A stretch of DNA of 64,000 nucleotides from Nonlabens sp. Hel1_33_55. GTDB taxonomy: Bacteria > Bacteroidota > Bacteroidia > Flavobacteriales > Flavobacteriaceae. Positions 17,001 to 25,690 of the stretch are shown here, in pieces. The stretch lies in the NCBI RefSeq assembly GCF_900101765.1, contig NZ_LT627735.1, positions 930,001 to 994,000 on the forward strand, written 5' to 3'. The position numbers and the translations under genes were made by a program. The notes beneath the pieces are model-generated. The model searched no databases. It was not told the origin of the DNA and worked only from the letters and a program-made list of their open reading frames with translations. Every line of letters begins with the position of its first letter. Position 1 is the stretch's first letter.

Positions 17001-17636
17001 ATGTATATAGGAATTGCAGACACTTCACATTACAAATTTGCAGATATAATCTGTGAGACCATCAATAAGTCAGCTGTGGAACGTGATACTGGAATCGCAA
17101 AACGAACTCCAGAATATATCAAAACCAAAATGGATAACGGTAACGCCATCATCGCGTTAGATGACGATAAATTTGTCGGTTTTTGTTACATAGAACGTTG
17201 GGATCATGGTAAATATGTGGCTAACTCTGGATTGATTGTGCACCACGATTATAGAAGTTTAGGCTACGCCAAAAAGATTAAAGAGAAAGTCTTTGAACTT
17301 TCTCGCACTAAATTTCCAGAAGCCAAGATTTTTGGTATTACTACAGGTCTTGCCGTGATGAAAATCAACTATGAGTTGGGCTATCAACCCGTAACTTTTT
17401 CAGAACTGACAACTGATGAGGCTTTCTGGAACGGTTGTCAGACCTGTAAAAACTTTGACGTTTTGACCAGAACTAACCGCAAGATGTGCCTTTGTACTGG
17501 GATGCTTTATGATCCTAATAAAAAGATAAAAGAACCAGAAAAAAAGGTGGTTTCCAAAACACTCCACGACCGACTTCAAAATATTAAAAAATCCATTCTC
17601 TTTAAAAAAGACGAAACTAAAGATCCAAGCAAATGA
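17001..17636 (+). CDS. GNAT acetyltransferase with cysteine cluster, first gene of the arginine operon
   Basis: 211 residues from the ATG at 17001. Residues 1-135 are a GNAT fold with the acetyl-CoA loop at RSLGYAKKIKEKV (about 85-97). After it come four cysteines as CQTC (146-149) and CLC (163-165), a likely metal-binding ribbon, then a basic tail. It overlaps argG by 4 bases. No ArgA or ArgJ is seen in the operon, so this protein is a plausible N-acyl-glutamate synthase for the first step of arginine synthesis; this is inference from position and fold. A protein-modifying acetyltransferase is the alternative. Confidence 0.85.
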   Translation: MYIGIADTSHYKFADIICETINKSAVERDTGIAKRTPEYIKTKMDNGNAIIALDDDKFVGFCYIERWDHGKYVANSGLIVHHDYRSLGYAKKIKEKVFELSRTKFPEAKIFGITTGLAVMKINYELGYQPVTFSELTTDEAFWNGCQTCKNFDVLTRTNRKMCLCTGMLYDPNKKIKEPEKKVVSKTLHDRLQNIKKSILFKKDETKDPSK

Positions 17637-18820
17637 AAAAATTAGTTCTCGCCTACAGCGGCGGTCTCGATACATCTTATTGTGCTGTTCACCTTTCTAA
17701 AGATTTAGGCTACGAGGTTCACGCTGTTAGTGTAAATACAGGCGGTTTCACGTCAGAAGAAATTAGCCATATTGAAAGCAACGCCTACAAAATGGGCGTT
17801 TCCACTTATAAGAACATAGATGCCATAAAGACGTTCTACGACAAGATCGTGAGGTATCTCATCTTCGGGAACGTGTTGAAGAATAATACCTATCCATTAT
17901 CAGTAAGTTCTGAGCGTATTATTCAAGCTATTGAAATTATCAATTATGCTAATAAAATAGGAGCGACCGCTATCGCGCATGGTAGTACTGGCGCAGGAAA
18001 TGATCAGGTACGATTTGATATGATATTTCAAACATTTGCTCCAGATATTGAGATTATCACACCAATTAGAGATAAAAAACTCTCACGTCAGGAAGAAATA
18101 GAATATCTCAAATCCAATGGTGTGGATATGAATTGGGAAAAGTCCCAATATTCAGTAAACAAGGGATTATGGGGAACCAGTGTTGGTGGTGCAGAAACCT
18201 TAACTTCTAGTAAAGCATTACCAGAATCTGCTTATCCATCTCAACTAGAATCTAAAGAACCTAAACAAATCTCTTTAGGATTCACTAATGGTGAATTGAC
18301 ATCGATAAATGGAGATTCTGACGAGTCGTACGTGCTTATTGATAAACTAAATGACATAGCCTCGGCTTATGCTATAGGACGTGATATTCACGTAGGTGAT
18401 ACGATCGTAGGAATTAAGGGGCGTGTTGGTTTTGAAGCAGCCGCTTCATTGATATTAGTGAAAGCTCATCACTTGCTTGAGAAACATACCTTAAGCAAAT
18501 GGCAGTTACAGCACAAAGAATATTTATCTAGTTTTTACGGTATGCATTTACATGAAGGTTTGTACCTAGATCCAGTAATGCGTAACATCGAGTCTTTCCT
18601 TCAAAGCAGTCAGAAAAGCGTCACTGGGAAAGTGTTTGTCACATTAAAACCATATCAATTCCTACTTGATGGTATTGAATCCGAATTTGATCTTATGAAT
18701 GCTGGATTCGGGACATATGGTGAAGAAAATAAAGCCTGGACTGCAGACGATGCTAAAGGCTTCATCAAGATCTACAGCAACGCGCAGAAGATTTACCAAC
18801 AAGTAAATAAAGACTCATGA
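17633..18820 (+). CDS. argG: Argininosuccinate synthase
   Basis: 395 residues. Joins citrulline and aspartate with ATP hydrolysis to AMP. The N-terminal ATP pyrophosphatase loop is AYSGGLDTSYC; the AHGSTGAGNDQVRFD block and the substrate region SVGGAETL follow. Length is as expected for the short bacterial form. It overlaps the upstream GNAT gene and the downstream argC gene each by an ATGA. In an operon whose carbamoyltransferase acts on acylated ornithine, citrulline reaches this enzyme after ArgE deacylation. Confidence 0.96.
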   Translation: MKKLVLAYSGGLDTSYCAVHLSKDLGYEVHAVSVNTGGFTSEEISHIESNAYKMGVSTYKNIDAIKTFYDKIVRYLIFGNVLKNNTYPLSVSSERIIQAIEIINYANKIGATAIAHGSTGAGNDQVRFDMIFQTFAPDIEIITPIRDKKLSRQEEIEYLKSNGVDMNWEKSQYSVNKGLWGTSVGGAETLTSSKALPESAYPSQLESKEPKQISLGFTNGELTSINGDSDESYVLIDKLNDIASAYAIGRDIHVGDTIVGIKGRVGFEAAASLILVKAHHLLEKHTLSKWQLQHKEYLSSFYGMHLHEGLYLDPVMRNIESFLQSSQKSVTGKVFVTLKPYQFLLDGIESEFDLMNAGFGTYGEENKAWTADDAKGFIKIYSNAQKIYQQVNKDS

Positions 18821-19794
18821 TCAAAGCAGGAATAATAGGAGGTAGCGGCTTCACAGCAGGCGAACTCATCAGAATCCTGCTGAATCATCCAGCAGTCGAG
18901 ATAGATTTTGTATTTACCACATCAAAGGCAGGCCAGCCAGTAAGCGATATACATCAAGATCTATATGGAGTAACAGATATAAAGTTTACAGATCAGGTAA
19001 ATCTTGAAGTTGATGTGGTTTTCCTTTGTTTAGGACACGGCAACAGCAGCAAGTTTTTAGAGGTAAATGACTTCAGCGATAATACCAAGATCATTGATTT
19101 AAGCAATGACTTTAGACTCACGGCAGATTCGCTTTTCCAAGGCAAACAATTTGTCTATGGTTTACCAGAATTGAATCTTGATGAGATTGAAAAAGCAGAT
19201 TACATCGCAAATCCAGGTTGCTTTGCAACTGCGATCCAGCAAGCCATCTTGCCACTTGCGGCGAACGAATCCATAACATCTGATATTCACGTCAATGCCG
19301 TTACAGGTGCGACAGGTGCCGGTACAAGCCTGTCTGACACCACAAACTTTGTGTGGCGCGATAATAACTTCAGCCATTACAAGGCTTTCAATCATCAACA
19401 CTTAGGAGAGATCAATCAATCGACTAGGCAATTACAGAAAGATTTTGATCAGGAAATTCACTTTATTCCCAATCGCGGGAATTTCTCTCGTGGGATTTTT
19501 GCAACGGTTTACACACAGTTCGATGGCAGTCTAGAAGATGCACAGTCGATGTATAAGAAGTTTTACATACATGCAGCTTTCACGCATGTCACAGAACGAC
19601 CTATTCATATGAAACAGGTTGTGAATACCAACAATTGCTTGATCCAGCTAGAAAAACATGGTACTCAACTATTGGTGACCAGTGCCATTGACAATCTTTT
19701 AAAAGGAGCTTCTGGACAAGCGGTGCATAATATGAATCTGATTTACGGCCTTGAAGAAACCTTAGGTCTTAACCTTAAAGCCAGCTATTTCTAA
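18817..19794 (+). CDS. argC: N-acetyl-gamma-glutamyl-phosphate reductase
   Basis: 325 residues. NADPH-dependent reduction of N-acyl-glutamyl phosphate to the semialdehyde. The N-terminus IIGGSGFTAGELIRILLNHP binds the nucleotide; the active-site cysteine lies in ANPGCFATA; HQHLGEI and the later FIPNRGNFSRGI are family hallmarks. It overlaps argG by 4 bases and argD by a single base (taATG), so translation is tightly coupled. Substrate may be the acetyl or the succinyl form (see argF'). Confidence 0.96.
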   Translation: MIKAGIIGGSGFTAGELIRILLNHPAVEIDFVFTTSKAGQPVSDIHQDLYGVTDIKFTDQVNLEVDVVFLCLGHGNSSKFLEVNDFSDNTKIIDLSNDFRLTADSLFQGKQFVYGLPELNLDEIEKADYIANPGCFATAIQQAILPLAANESITSDIHVNAVTGATGAGTSLSDTTNFVWRDNNFSHYKAFNHQHLGEINQSTRQLQKDFDQEIHFIPNRGNFSRGIFATVYTQFDGSLEDAQSMYKKFYIHAAFTHVTERPIHMKQVVNTNNCLIQLEKHGTQLLVTSAIDNLLKGASGQAVHNMNLIYGLEETLGLNLKASYF

Positions 19795-20933
19795 TGGGAC
19801 TTTTCAATGTATATCCGTTGTTTGACATCACTCCGGTAAGGGCGCAAGATGTTTTTATTTATGACGAGAATGATGTGGAATACCTCGATTTATATGGAGG
19901 TCACGCTGTAATTTCTGTAGGACATTCCCATCCAGAATATGTGGCTCGCATCGCAGATCAGTTAAGTAAGATTGCATTTTATAGCAATTCCATACAGAAT
20001 CCACTGCAGACACAAATGGCGGAAAAGCTAAAAAGACTTTCTGGCTGCAAGGATTACAATTTGTTCCTGTGTAATTCAGGTGCAGAGGCCAATGAGAACG
20101 CGTTAAAGGTAGCTTCTTTTGCCACTGGGAAACGTAAAGTGATTGCGTTCAAAAATAGTTTTCACGGTCGTACATCTGCAGCTGTTGCCGCAACTGACAA
20201 TCCTAAAATAGTGGCGCCCATCAACGCCCAGCAGGAAGTGATATTCTGTGAGTTGGGTGATACTCATGCGGTTGAAAAAGCCTTGGAAACCGGCGACGTC
20301 TGTGCGATTATCGTAGAAACCATTCAAGGAGTTGGTGGACTGGATGAAGCTGAAACTAGTTTTTTCTCAGATATATATTCGCTTTCGCGAAAGCATAATT
20401 GTCTCATCATTGCAGACGAGGTTCAATCTGGGTTTGGTAGGACAGGCGATTTCTTTGCCTTTCAAAAACATGACTGGACACCAGATTTGATCCCAATTGC
20501 TAAAGGAATGGGTAATGGTTTTCCAGTTGGAGGCGTCTTGATTCATTCAGATATTCAGGCGAGTTTTGGAATGTTGGGAACCACATTTGGCGGGAACCAC
20601 CTGGCTTGTGCCGCGGTTAATGCGGTTTTGGATATCATTGAGAAGGAAAAGTTAATGCAGGCGGCAAGCGACATGTCCGCTTACTTTTTAAATCAAATCA
20701 AGGATATTCCAGAAATCACAAGAATTAAAGGTCGTGGTCTCATGTTAGGTCTTGAGTTCGATTTCCCAATAGCCGATTTGCGCAAGGATCTTATATTGAA
20801 TCATAAGATTTTTACCGGTAATAGCAAGAATCCAAATCTCATCAGGATCCTGCCATCGTTGACGGTTCAAAAATCACACTTGGATACATTTGTTAGCGCT
20901 CTCAAAACTGCGCTGAAAACAGCAACAAAATGA
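19794..20933 (+). CDS. argD: N-acyl-ornithine aminotransferase
   Basis: 379 residues, class III PLP aminotransferase. It converts N-acyl-glutamate semialdehyde to N-acyl-ornithine. PLP-binding features are NSGAEANENALK, the DEVQSGFGRTG aspartate segment and the Schiff-base lysine in PIAKGMGNGFPVGG. A palindromic repeat copy at 20380-20395 codes Leu-Ser-Arg-Lys-His in a surface-helix position between the NAD/PLP strands, in a different frame from the other intragenic copies. The stop overlaps argF' by 4 bases. Confidence 0.95.
   Translation: MGLFNVYPLFDITPVRAQDVFIYDENDVEYLDLYGGHAVISVGHSHPEYVARIADQLSKIAFYSNSIQNPLQTQMAEKLKRLSGCKDYNLFLCNSGAEANENALKVASFATGKRKVIAFKNSFHGRTSAAVAATDNPKIVAPINAQQEVIFCELGDTHAVEKALETGDVCAIIVETIQGVGGLDEAETSFFSDIYSLSRKHNCLIIADEVQSGFGRTGDFFAFQKHDWTPDLIPIAKGMGNGFPVGGVLIHSDIQASFGMLGTTFGGNHLACAAVNAVLDIIEKEKLMQAASDMSAYFLNQIKDIPEITRIKGRGLMLGLEFDFPIADLRKDLILNHKIFTGNSKNPNLIRILPSLTVQKSHLDTFVSALKTALKTATK
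20380..20395. repeat. Palindromic repeat copy 6 (one mismatch, in argD)
   Basis: cgctttcgcgaaagca, one base from the consensus, translated as part of Ser-Leu-Ser-Arg-Lys-His. Confidence 0.9.
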
Positions 20934-21868
20934 AACATTACAGCAACCTAGATAGCTTAACCGATTTTCAGGGAACCGTTGATCTTGCATTGCAGCTTAA
21001 GGCAGATCCCTATGCTTTTGAAGACTTGGGAAAGCGTAAAACTATCGCTTTAGTCTTTTTCAATAGCAGTCTGCGTACACGCTTGAGCACAGAGAAAGCT
21101 GCGCGCAACTTAGGGATGGATGTGATGGTATTGAATGTATCAGATTCTTGGAATTTGGAATTTGGTGATGGAACCGTAATGAATATGGATACGGCAGAGC
21201 ATATCAAAGAAGCTACAAAAGTGATTGCTCAATACGCTGATATTATTGCCGTACGAGCCTTTGCAGGATTAAAAGACAAGGATTTAGATTATACTGAAAA
21301 GGTGTTAAACGCCTTTATTAAACATGCCGGTGTTCCCATAGTGAATATGGAAAGTGCATTATTTCATCCATTACAAGGATTGACAGATGCCGTCACCATC
21401 AAAGAATTGGTCAAGAAGAAAAGGCCTAAAGTGGTTTTGTCATGGGCGCCTCATCCACGTGCTTTGCCTCATGCTGTTCCCAATAGTTTTGTGGAAGCTA
21501 TGAAGCTGACTGATGTAGATTTAGTAATCACAAATCCCGAAGGGTATGATCTAGACCCAAACATCACAAAAGGAGTCACCATCAATCATAATCAAAAGGA
21601 AGCCCTAAAAGATGCCGATGTCGTTTACGTAAAGAATTGGAGCAGTTTCGAAGATTATGGCGAAGTAAAAAACACAGATGCCAACTGGATGATGACCAAA
21701 GAGAAACTAGGCAAAGCGATATTCATGCATTGCTTACCTGTGCGACGTAATGTCGTGGTAGTAGATGCAGTTTTAGATAGCGATCAATCGGTTGTAATCA
21801 CACAGGCAGGGAATAGGACGTATGCTGCGCAGGCGGTTTTAAAGTTGTTATTAGATTCCCATGAATAA
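20930..21868 (+). CDS. argF': N-acyl-ornithine carbamoyltransferase (ArgF' type)
   Basis: 312 residues. It belongs to the branch that carbamoylates N-acetyl- or N-succinyl-ornithine rather than free ornithine, as known for Xanthomonas (acetyl) and Bacteroides fragilis (succinyl). Carbamoyl-phosphate site: FFNSSLRTR replaces the ordinary STRT; the C-terminal HCLPVRRNVVV motif replaces the usual HCLP-R of OTCases and is typical of this branch. The segment NMDTAEHIKEA covers the loop said to set acyl preference. It lies between argD and a GNAT gene in the arginine operon. Confidence 0.93.
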   Translation: MKHYSNLDSLTDFQGTVDLALQLKADPYAFEDLGKRKTIALVFFNSSLRTRLSTEKAARNLGMDVMVLNVSDSWNLEFGDGTVMNMDTAEHIKEATKVIAQYADIIAVRAFAGLKDKDLDYTEKVLNAFIKHAGVPIVNMESALFHPLQGLTDAVTIKELVKKKRPKVVLSWAPHPRALPHAVPNSFVEAMKLTDVDLVITNPEGYDLDPNITKGVTINHNQKEALKDADVVYVKNWSSFEDYGEVKNTDANWMMTKEKLGKAIFMHCLPVRRNVVVVDAVLDSDQSVVITQAGNRTYAAQAVLKLLLDSHE

Positions 21869-21903
21869 TGATTTCAAAACTCGTTTTTAGAAAAACAGAT
21901 TGA

Positions 21904-22440
21904 ATGAAAATTTTTGAAACAGATCGGCTGGAAGTAAGGAGAATAACAGAGTTTGATAAAGATAATTTTGCAGAGTTAATTACGAATCCAGTGATTCTTG
22001 AAAAAATTCCTGTAAAACCAGCTTCAAAAGAAATAGTTGCTGATCGTTATGCAAAAGCTATGAAGATTGAGTTGAGTGATATAGGGATGAAGAAATGCTT
22101 TTTTGGGATTATTGAAAAAGGAAAAGATGAAGTCATCGGTCTGGCGTTATTTCTTATAAATGACATAAAAAGACAAGAATTAGGTTATCGCTTTAGACCA
22201 GAATACTGGGGCAATGGATATGGAACCGAAATCGCTAAAGGAATGCTTAATTATTATTTCGACGTTCTCGAGGCAACAAAAGTTACGGCTGGTGCAAACG
22301 CTACGAATGAAGCTTCAGTTAAGATTTTAAGTAAATTCATGAAGCCGATTGAAGAGGTCTATAATGAAGAGCAAAATTATACAGATATAAGGTTTGAAAT
22401 TTCCAAAAACGATTGGATGAATAGAAAAGGAATAATCTAA
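21904..22440 (+). CDS. RimJ/RimL-type GNAT acetyltransferase inside the arginine operon
   Basis: 178 residues. A GNAT protein of the RimJ/RimL-like class: TDRLEVRRITEFD at the start, the ELGYRFRPEYWGNGYGTEIAKGM acetyl-CoA-binding stretch (Q/RxxGxG type, here WGNGYGTE), and ATNEASVKILSKF, typical of the class. Such proteins acetylate N-termini or small amines. It interrupts the tightly overlapped operon, with 35-37 base gaps on both sides, which suggests later insertion. AT-rich codon use compared with argF'. A role in arginine synthesis is not indicated by sequence. Confidence 0.85.
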   Translation: MKIFETDRLEVRRITEFDKDNFAELITNPVILEKIPVKPASKEIVADRYAKAMKIELSDIGMKKCFFGIIEKGKDEVIGLALFLINDIKRQELGYRFRPEYWGNGYGTEIAKGMLNYYFDVLEATKVTAGANATNEASVKILSKFMKPIEEVYNEEQNYTDIRFEISKNDWMNRKGII

Positions 22441-22477
22441 ACAAATAGTAGACTCAGTCGATTTTAAATAATTGAAA

Positions 22478-23254
22478 ATGAAAACTTTAAAAGTTATTAA
22501 AATAGGAGGTAAGCTCATCGATGATTCCGTTGCGATGGAATCGTTTATGCAAGATTTTAAAGCCATTAAAGAAGCTAAAATATTGATTCATGGTGGCGGT
22601 AATCTTGCTAGTTCCATGGCTCGAGATCTGAATATTCCCGTGAAACAAATCGATGGTAGGCGTATTACAGATGATGCCACGCTGGACATTATTACGATGG
22701 CTTATGCTGGAAAAATTAATAAGAATTTGGTGGCACAATTACAGGCCTTGGGCTGCAACGCATTGGGTTTGACTGGCGCTGATGGGAATAGTATTAAATC
22801 TAAAATCCGTGATAAAAACCCGATTGATTTTGGTCACGTGGGCGATCCTGAAAATGTGAATACAGATTTCATCCAATTGTTGCTCGATAATGGAATAACT
22901 CCTGTTTTTTGCGCGATCACGCACGATGGTATTGGTCAATTACTCAATACCAATGCAGATACCGTTGCGGCTGATGTATGTTCCGCTTTCGCGAAAGCGT
23001 ACTCAACCCAGCTATACTACTGCTTTGAGAAGCAAGGTGTTTTAAGAGATGTCAATGATTCCGATAGCCTAGTAAAAAGTATAGACAAGAACGAATACGA
23101 GAAATTAAAGTCAGAAAAAGTCATCGCTGACGGTATGTTACCAAAAATGCAGAATAGCATCAGAGCACTAGATAATGGCGTTTCCAGTGTCCATATAGGT
23201 CTTGCAAGCATGATATCAAATAGCGACGATCACCATACAACCCTTACATTATGA
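22478..23254 (+). CDS. argB: N-acyl-glutamate kinase
   Basis: 258 residues from the ATG at 22478; a TTG two codons upstream is open but unneeded. Amino-acid kinase fold: IKIGGKLIDD (ATP), LIHGGGNLAS (phosphate-binding glycine loop) and the C-terminal LPKMQNSIRALDNGVSSVHI substrate region. It phosphorylates the gamma-carboxyl of N-acyl-glutamate. A palindromic repeat copy (22984-22999) is embedded in frame as SAFAKAY. The stop overlaps argE by 4 bases. Confidence 0.94.
   Translation: MKTLKVIKIGGKLIDDSVAMESFMQDFKAIKEAKILIHGGGNLASSMARDLNIPVKQIDGRRITDDATLDIITMAYAGKINKNLVAQLQALGCNALGLTGADGNSIKSKIRDKNPIDFGHVGDPENVNTDFIQLLLDNGITPVFCAITHDGIGQLLNTNADTVAADVCSAFAKAYSTQLYYCFEKQGVLRDVNDSDSLVKSIDKNEYEKLKSEKVIADGMLPKMQNSIRALDNGVSSVHIGLASMISNSDDHHTTLTL
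22984..22999. repeat. Palindromic repeat copy 7 (perfect, in argB)
   Basis: Perfect 16-bp palindrome coding Ala-Phe-Ala-Lys-Ala within argB. Confidence 0.95.
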
Positions 23255-24309
23255 GCGAATTAACCTCTCAAGCCATTGACTTATTAAAACAGTTGATAGA
23301 AACGCAATCATTCTCTAGCGAGGAAGACCAAACGGCGCAGCTCATCAAAACCTGGCTGGAAAATCATGATGTAGAAACAAAACAGACCGATTACAATGTC
23401 TGGGCGATCAATAAGTATTTTAATGAAAGTAAACCCACTATCCTACTTAATTCTCACCATGATACGGTAAAACCCAACAAAGCCTACACTAGAGATCCAT
23501 TCAAAGCAACTGTTGAAGGCGATAAATTGTATGGTCTGGGCAGTAATGACGCAGGTGGTTGTCTCGTTAGCTTGCTCGCCACTTTTGTTCATTTTTATGA
23601 CCATAAAGATTTAAAATACAATCTAGTAATTGTTGCAAGTGCAGAAGAGGAGAGTAGTGGTGACAAAGGTCTCGTAAGCATGAAAACCGTGATACCTCAT
23701 ATTGATGTGGCCATTGTAGGAGAACCTACTCAAATGAATCTAGCTGTATCAGAAAAAGGATTAGTGGTTTTTGACGCTATCGTTAAGGGAACTGCGAGCC
23801 ACGCCGCACATCCCAATGAGAATAATGCTATTTACAATTGTATCAAGGTATTGGATTGGTTCAAAAATTATAAGTTTGAAAAAACCAGTAAGTCGTTAGG
23901 AGATGTAAAAATGACGGTGACCCAGATTAAAGCTGGTGTGCAGCACAACGCCGTTCCTGCTCAAGTTGAACTGGTAGTTGATGTTAGAGTTAATGATGCG
24001 TACAGCAACGAAGAAATAGCAGACTTACTACAAAAAGAGTCACCATGTGACAGCATCACACCTCGCGGACTCAAATTGAATTCTTCCAGCATTCCCATGG
24101 ATCACGATATAGTGAAAGCTGGAATTGCGATAGGAAGAGGCACTTACGGATCACCTACACTTTCAGATCAATCTGTATTAACTTGCCCATCAGTGAAGTT
24201 GGGTCCAGGATTGAGCCAACGGTCTCACACGGCAGATGAGTTTATTTACGTTTCTGAAATAGAGGAAGGAATAGAGATTTATAGAGAAATATTAGAGAGA
24301 ATTTTATAG
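23251..24309 (+). CDS. argE: N-acyl-citrulline/ornithine deacylase (M20 family)
   Basis: 352 residues, M20 metallopeptidase fold. Metal ligands appear in LNSHHDTVKP, GSNDAGG (bridging Asp), SAEEES (catalytic and ligand Glu) and the C-terminal RSHTADEF; the dimerisation lid follows GEPTQMNLAVSEKG. In operons with an ArgF'-type transcarbamylase the enzyme removes the acyl group from N-acyl-citrulline, giving citrulline for ArgG. Position and 4-base overlap with argB support this over DapE or a general dipeptidase. Confidence 0.9.
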   Translation: MSELTSQAIDLLKQLIETQSFSSEEDQTAQLIKTWLENHDVETKQTDYNVWAINKYFNESKPTILLNSHHDTVKPNKAYTRDPFKATVEGDKLYGLGSNDAGGCLVSLLATFVHFYDHKDLKYNLVIVASAEEESSGDKGLVSMKTVIPHIDVAIVGEPTQMNLAVSEKGLVVFDAIVKGTASHAAHPNENNAIYNCIKVLDWFKNYKFEKTSKSLGDVKMTVTQIKAGVQHNAVPAQVELVVDVRVNDAYSNEEIADLLQKESPCDSITPRGLKLNSSSIPMDHDIVKAGIAIGRGTYGSPTLSDQSVLTCPSVKLGPGLSQRSHTADEFIYVSEIEEGIEIYREILERIL

Positions 24310-24316
24310 AAAGCAT

Positions 24317-25588
24317 ATGAAACTTTGGGATAAAGGAATTGAAATTGATGACCGCATTGAGCAATTTACCGTTGGTAATGATCGGGAAATTGACTTGCAT
24401 ATAGCAGGATACGATGTTCAAGCATCGCTCGCGCATGCTCAAATGTTAGAGAAAATAGGCATCATCAATTCTACTGAGCTAAAACAACTAACGCAAGGAT
24501 TAGCCATTCTCAACCAACAAATAGAGAATGGAGAATTTGTTATAGAAGATGAGTTTGAAGACGTGCATTCTAAAATAGAGAGCGAACTCACTAAACGCTA
24601 CGGTGAGGTTGGTAAAAAGATCCACACGGCAAGATCAAGGAACGACCAAGTAATTACGGCATTACAGCTATTTTACAAGGAACAGTTATCTGCAATTCAA
24701 TCACAATCGCACGAACTTTTCTCAACACTCCTTGATCTAGCAGAAACACATAAAGATTCATTATTACCAGGTTACACGCACTTGCAAGTCGCTATGCCAT
24801 CATCATTTGGTTTGTGGTTTTCCGCTTATGCAGAGTTGCTTGTGGACGATAACTATTTGCTACAGGCAGCTTTCAAGACCGTGGATCAGAACCCGCTAGG
24901 AAGTGCTGCTGGTTATGGAAGTTCTTTCCCTATCGATCGTTCTTTCACCACTGAAAAAATGGGGTTTTCAACGCTCAAATACAATGTTGTTGCAGCACAA
25001 ATGGCGCGTGGTAAAAGTGAGCGCACCATTAGTTATGCACTAGGTAGTCTGGCCAATACACTTTCCAGATTTGCGATGGATATCTGTTTGTATATGAGTC
25101 AGAATTTTGGCTTTGTCAGCTTTCCAGATGAACTCACAACCGGCAGTAGCATTATGCCTCACAAAAAGAATCCAGATGTCTTTGAACTAATCAGAGGAAA
25201 ATGCAACCGGATTCAAGCGCTACAAACCGAGATGGTTTTGCTTACCAACAATCTACCTAGTGGTTATCATCGTGATTATCAACTTATGAAGGAATCCATG
25301 ATCAGAGCGATTGTGGACATGCAGGATTGTCTAGAGATCTTGAATTATGCGATCAAACAGGTTATTGTGAAGGATGTTGATCTTAACGACCCTAAATACC
25401 AATATCTCTTCACCGTGGACAGCATCAATAACCTAGTTGTTGAAGGAGCTAGTTTTAGAGATGCTTACAAAACAATTGGCGGTCAAGTGCAAAACGGAAC
25501 CTACGAGCCAGATTACTCTAAAAAGCATTCCCATGAAGGTAGTATCCACAACTTGAATCTGGAAGAAATCAGGAATAAGTGGAATTAG
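24317..25588 (+). CDS. argH: Argininosuccinate lyase
   Basis: 423 residues. It splits argininosuccinate to arginine and fumarate, the last step of the pathway. The superfamily signature GSSIMPHKKNPDVFELIRGK is complete, and HTARSRNDQV and GYTHLQVAMP, both substrate-binding, are present. It is somewhat short against the usual 450-460 residues, as is common in Bacteroidota. It starts 7 bases after argE and closes the operon. No terminator hairpin is evident in the 100 bases after it. Confidence 0.96.
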   Translation: MKLWDKGIEIDDRIEQFTVGNDREIDLHIAGYDVQASLAHAQMLEKIGIINSTELKQLTQGLAILNQQIENGEFVIEDEFEDVHSKIESELTKRYGEVGKKIHTARSRNDQVITALQLFYKEQLSAIQSQSHELFSTLLDLAETHKDSLLPGYTHLQVAMPSSFGLWFSAYAELLVDDNYLLQAAFKTVDQNPLGSAAGYGSSFPIDRSFTTEKMGFSTLKYNVVAAQMARGKSERTISYALGSLANTLSRFAMDICLYMSQNFGFVSFPDELTTGSSIMPHKKNPDVFELIRGKCNRIQALQTEMVLLTNNLPSGYHRDYQLMKESMIRAIVDMQDCLEILNYAIKQVIVKDVDLNDPKYQYLFTVDSINNLVVEGASFRDAYKTIGGQVQNGTYEPDYSKKHSHEGSIHNLNLEEIRNKWN

Positions 25589-25631
25589 TCCAATAGTTAA
25601 TTTTACATAGGAATTAACCAATTGCCTGTAG

Positions 25632-25660
25632 TTGGAACGCGCAGTATTGTCCTAGTTTTG
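25632..25660 (+). promoter_or_regulatory. Full Bacteroidota-type promoter for the EamA gene
   Basis: TTG (25632-25634), an 18-base spacer and TAGTTTTG (25653-25660) match the TTG-N17-23-TAnnTTTG consensus. This is the best complete promoter in the window. Confidence 0.7.
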
Positions 25661-25690
25661 CAAGCTGAATTCCAGCAGCAAAATTAGCTT

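Noticed and set aside
22472..22477. TTG start for argB two codons upstream
   Set aside because: The ATG at 22478 is directly followed by the conserved kinase N-terminus.
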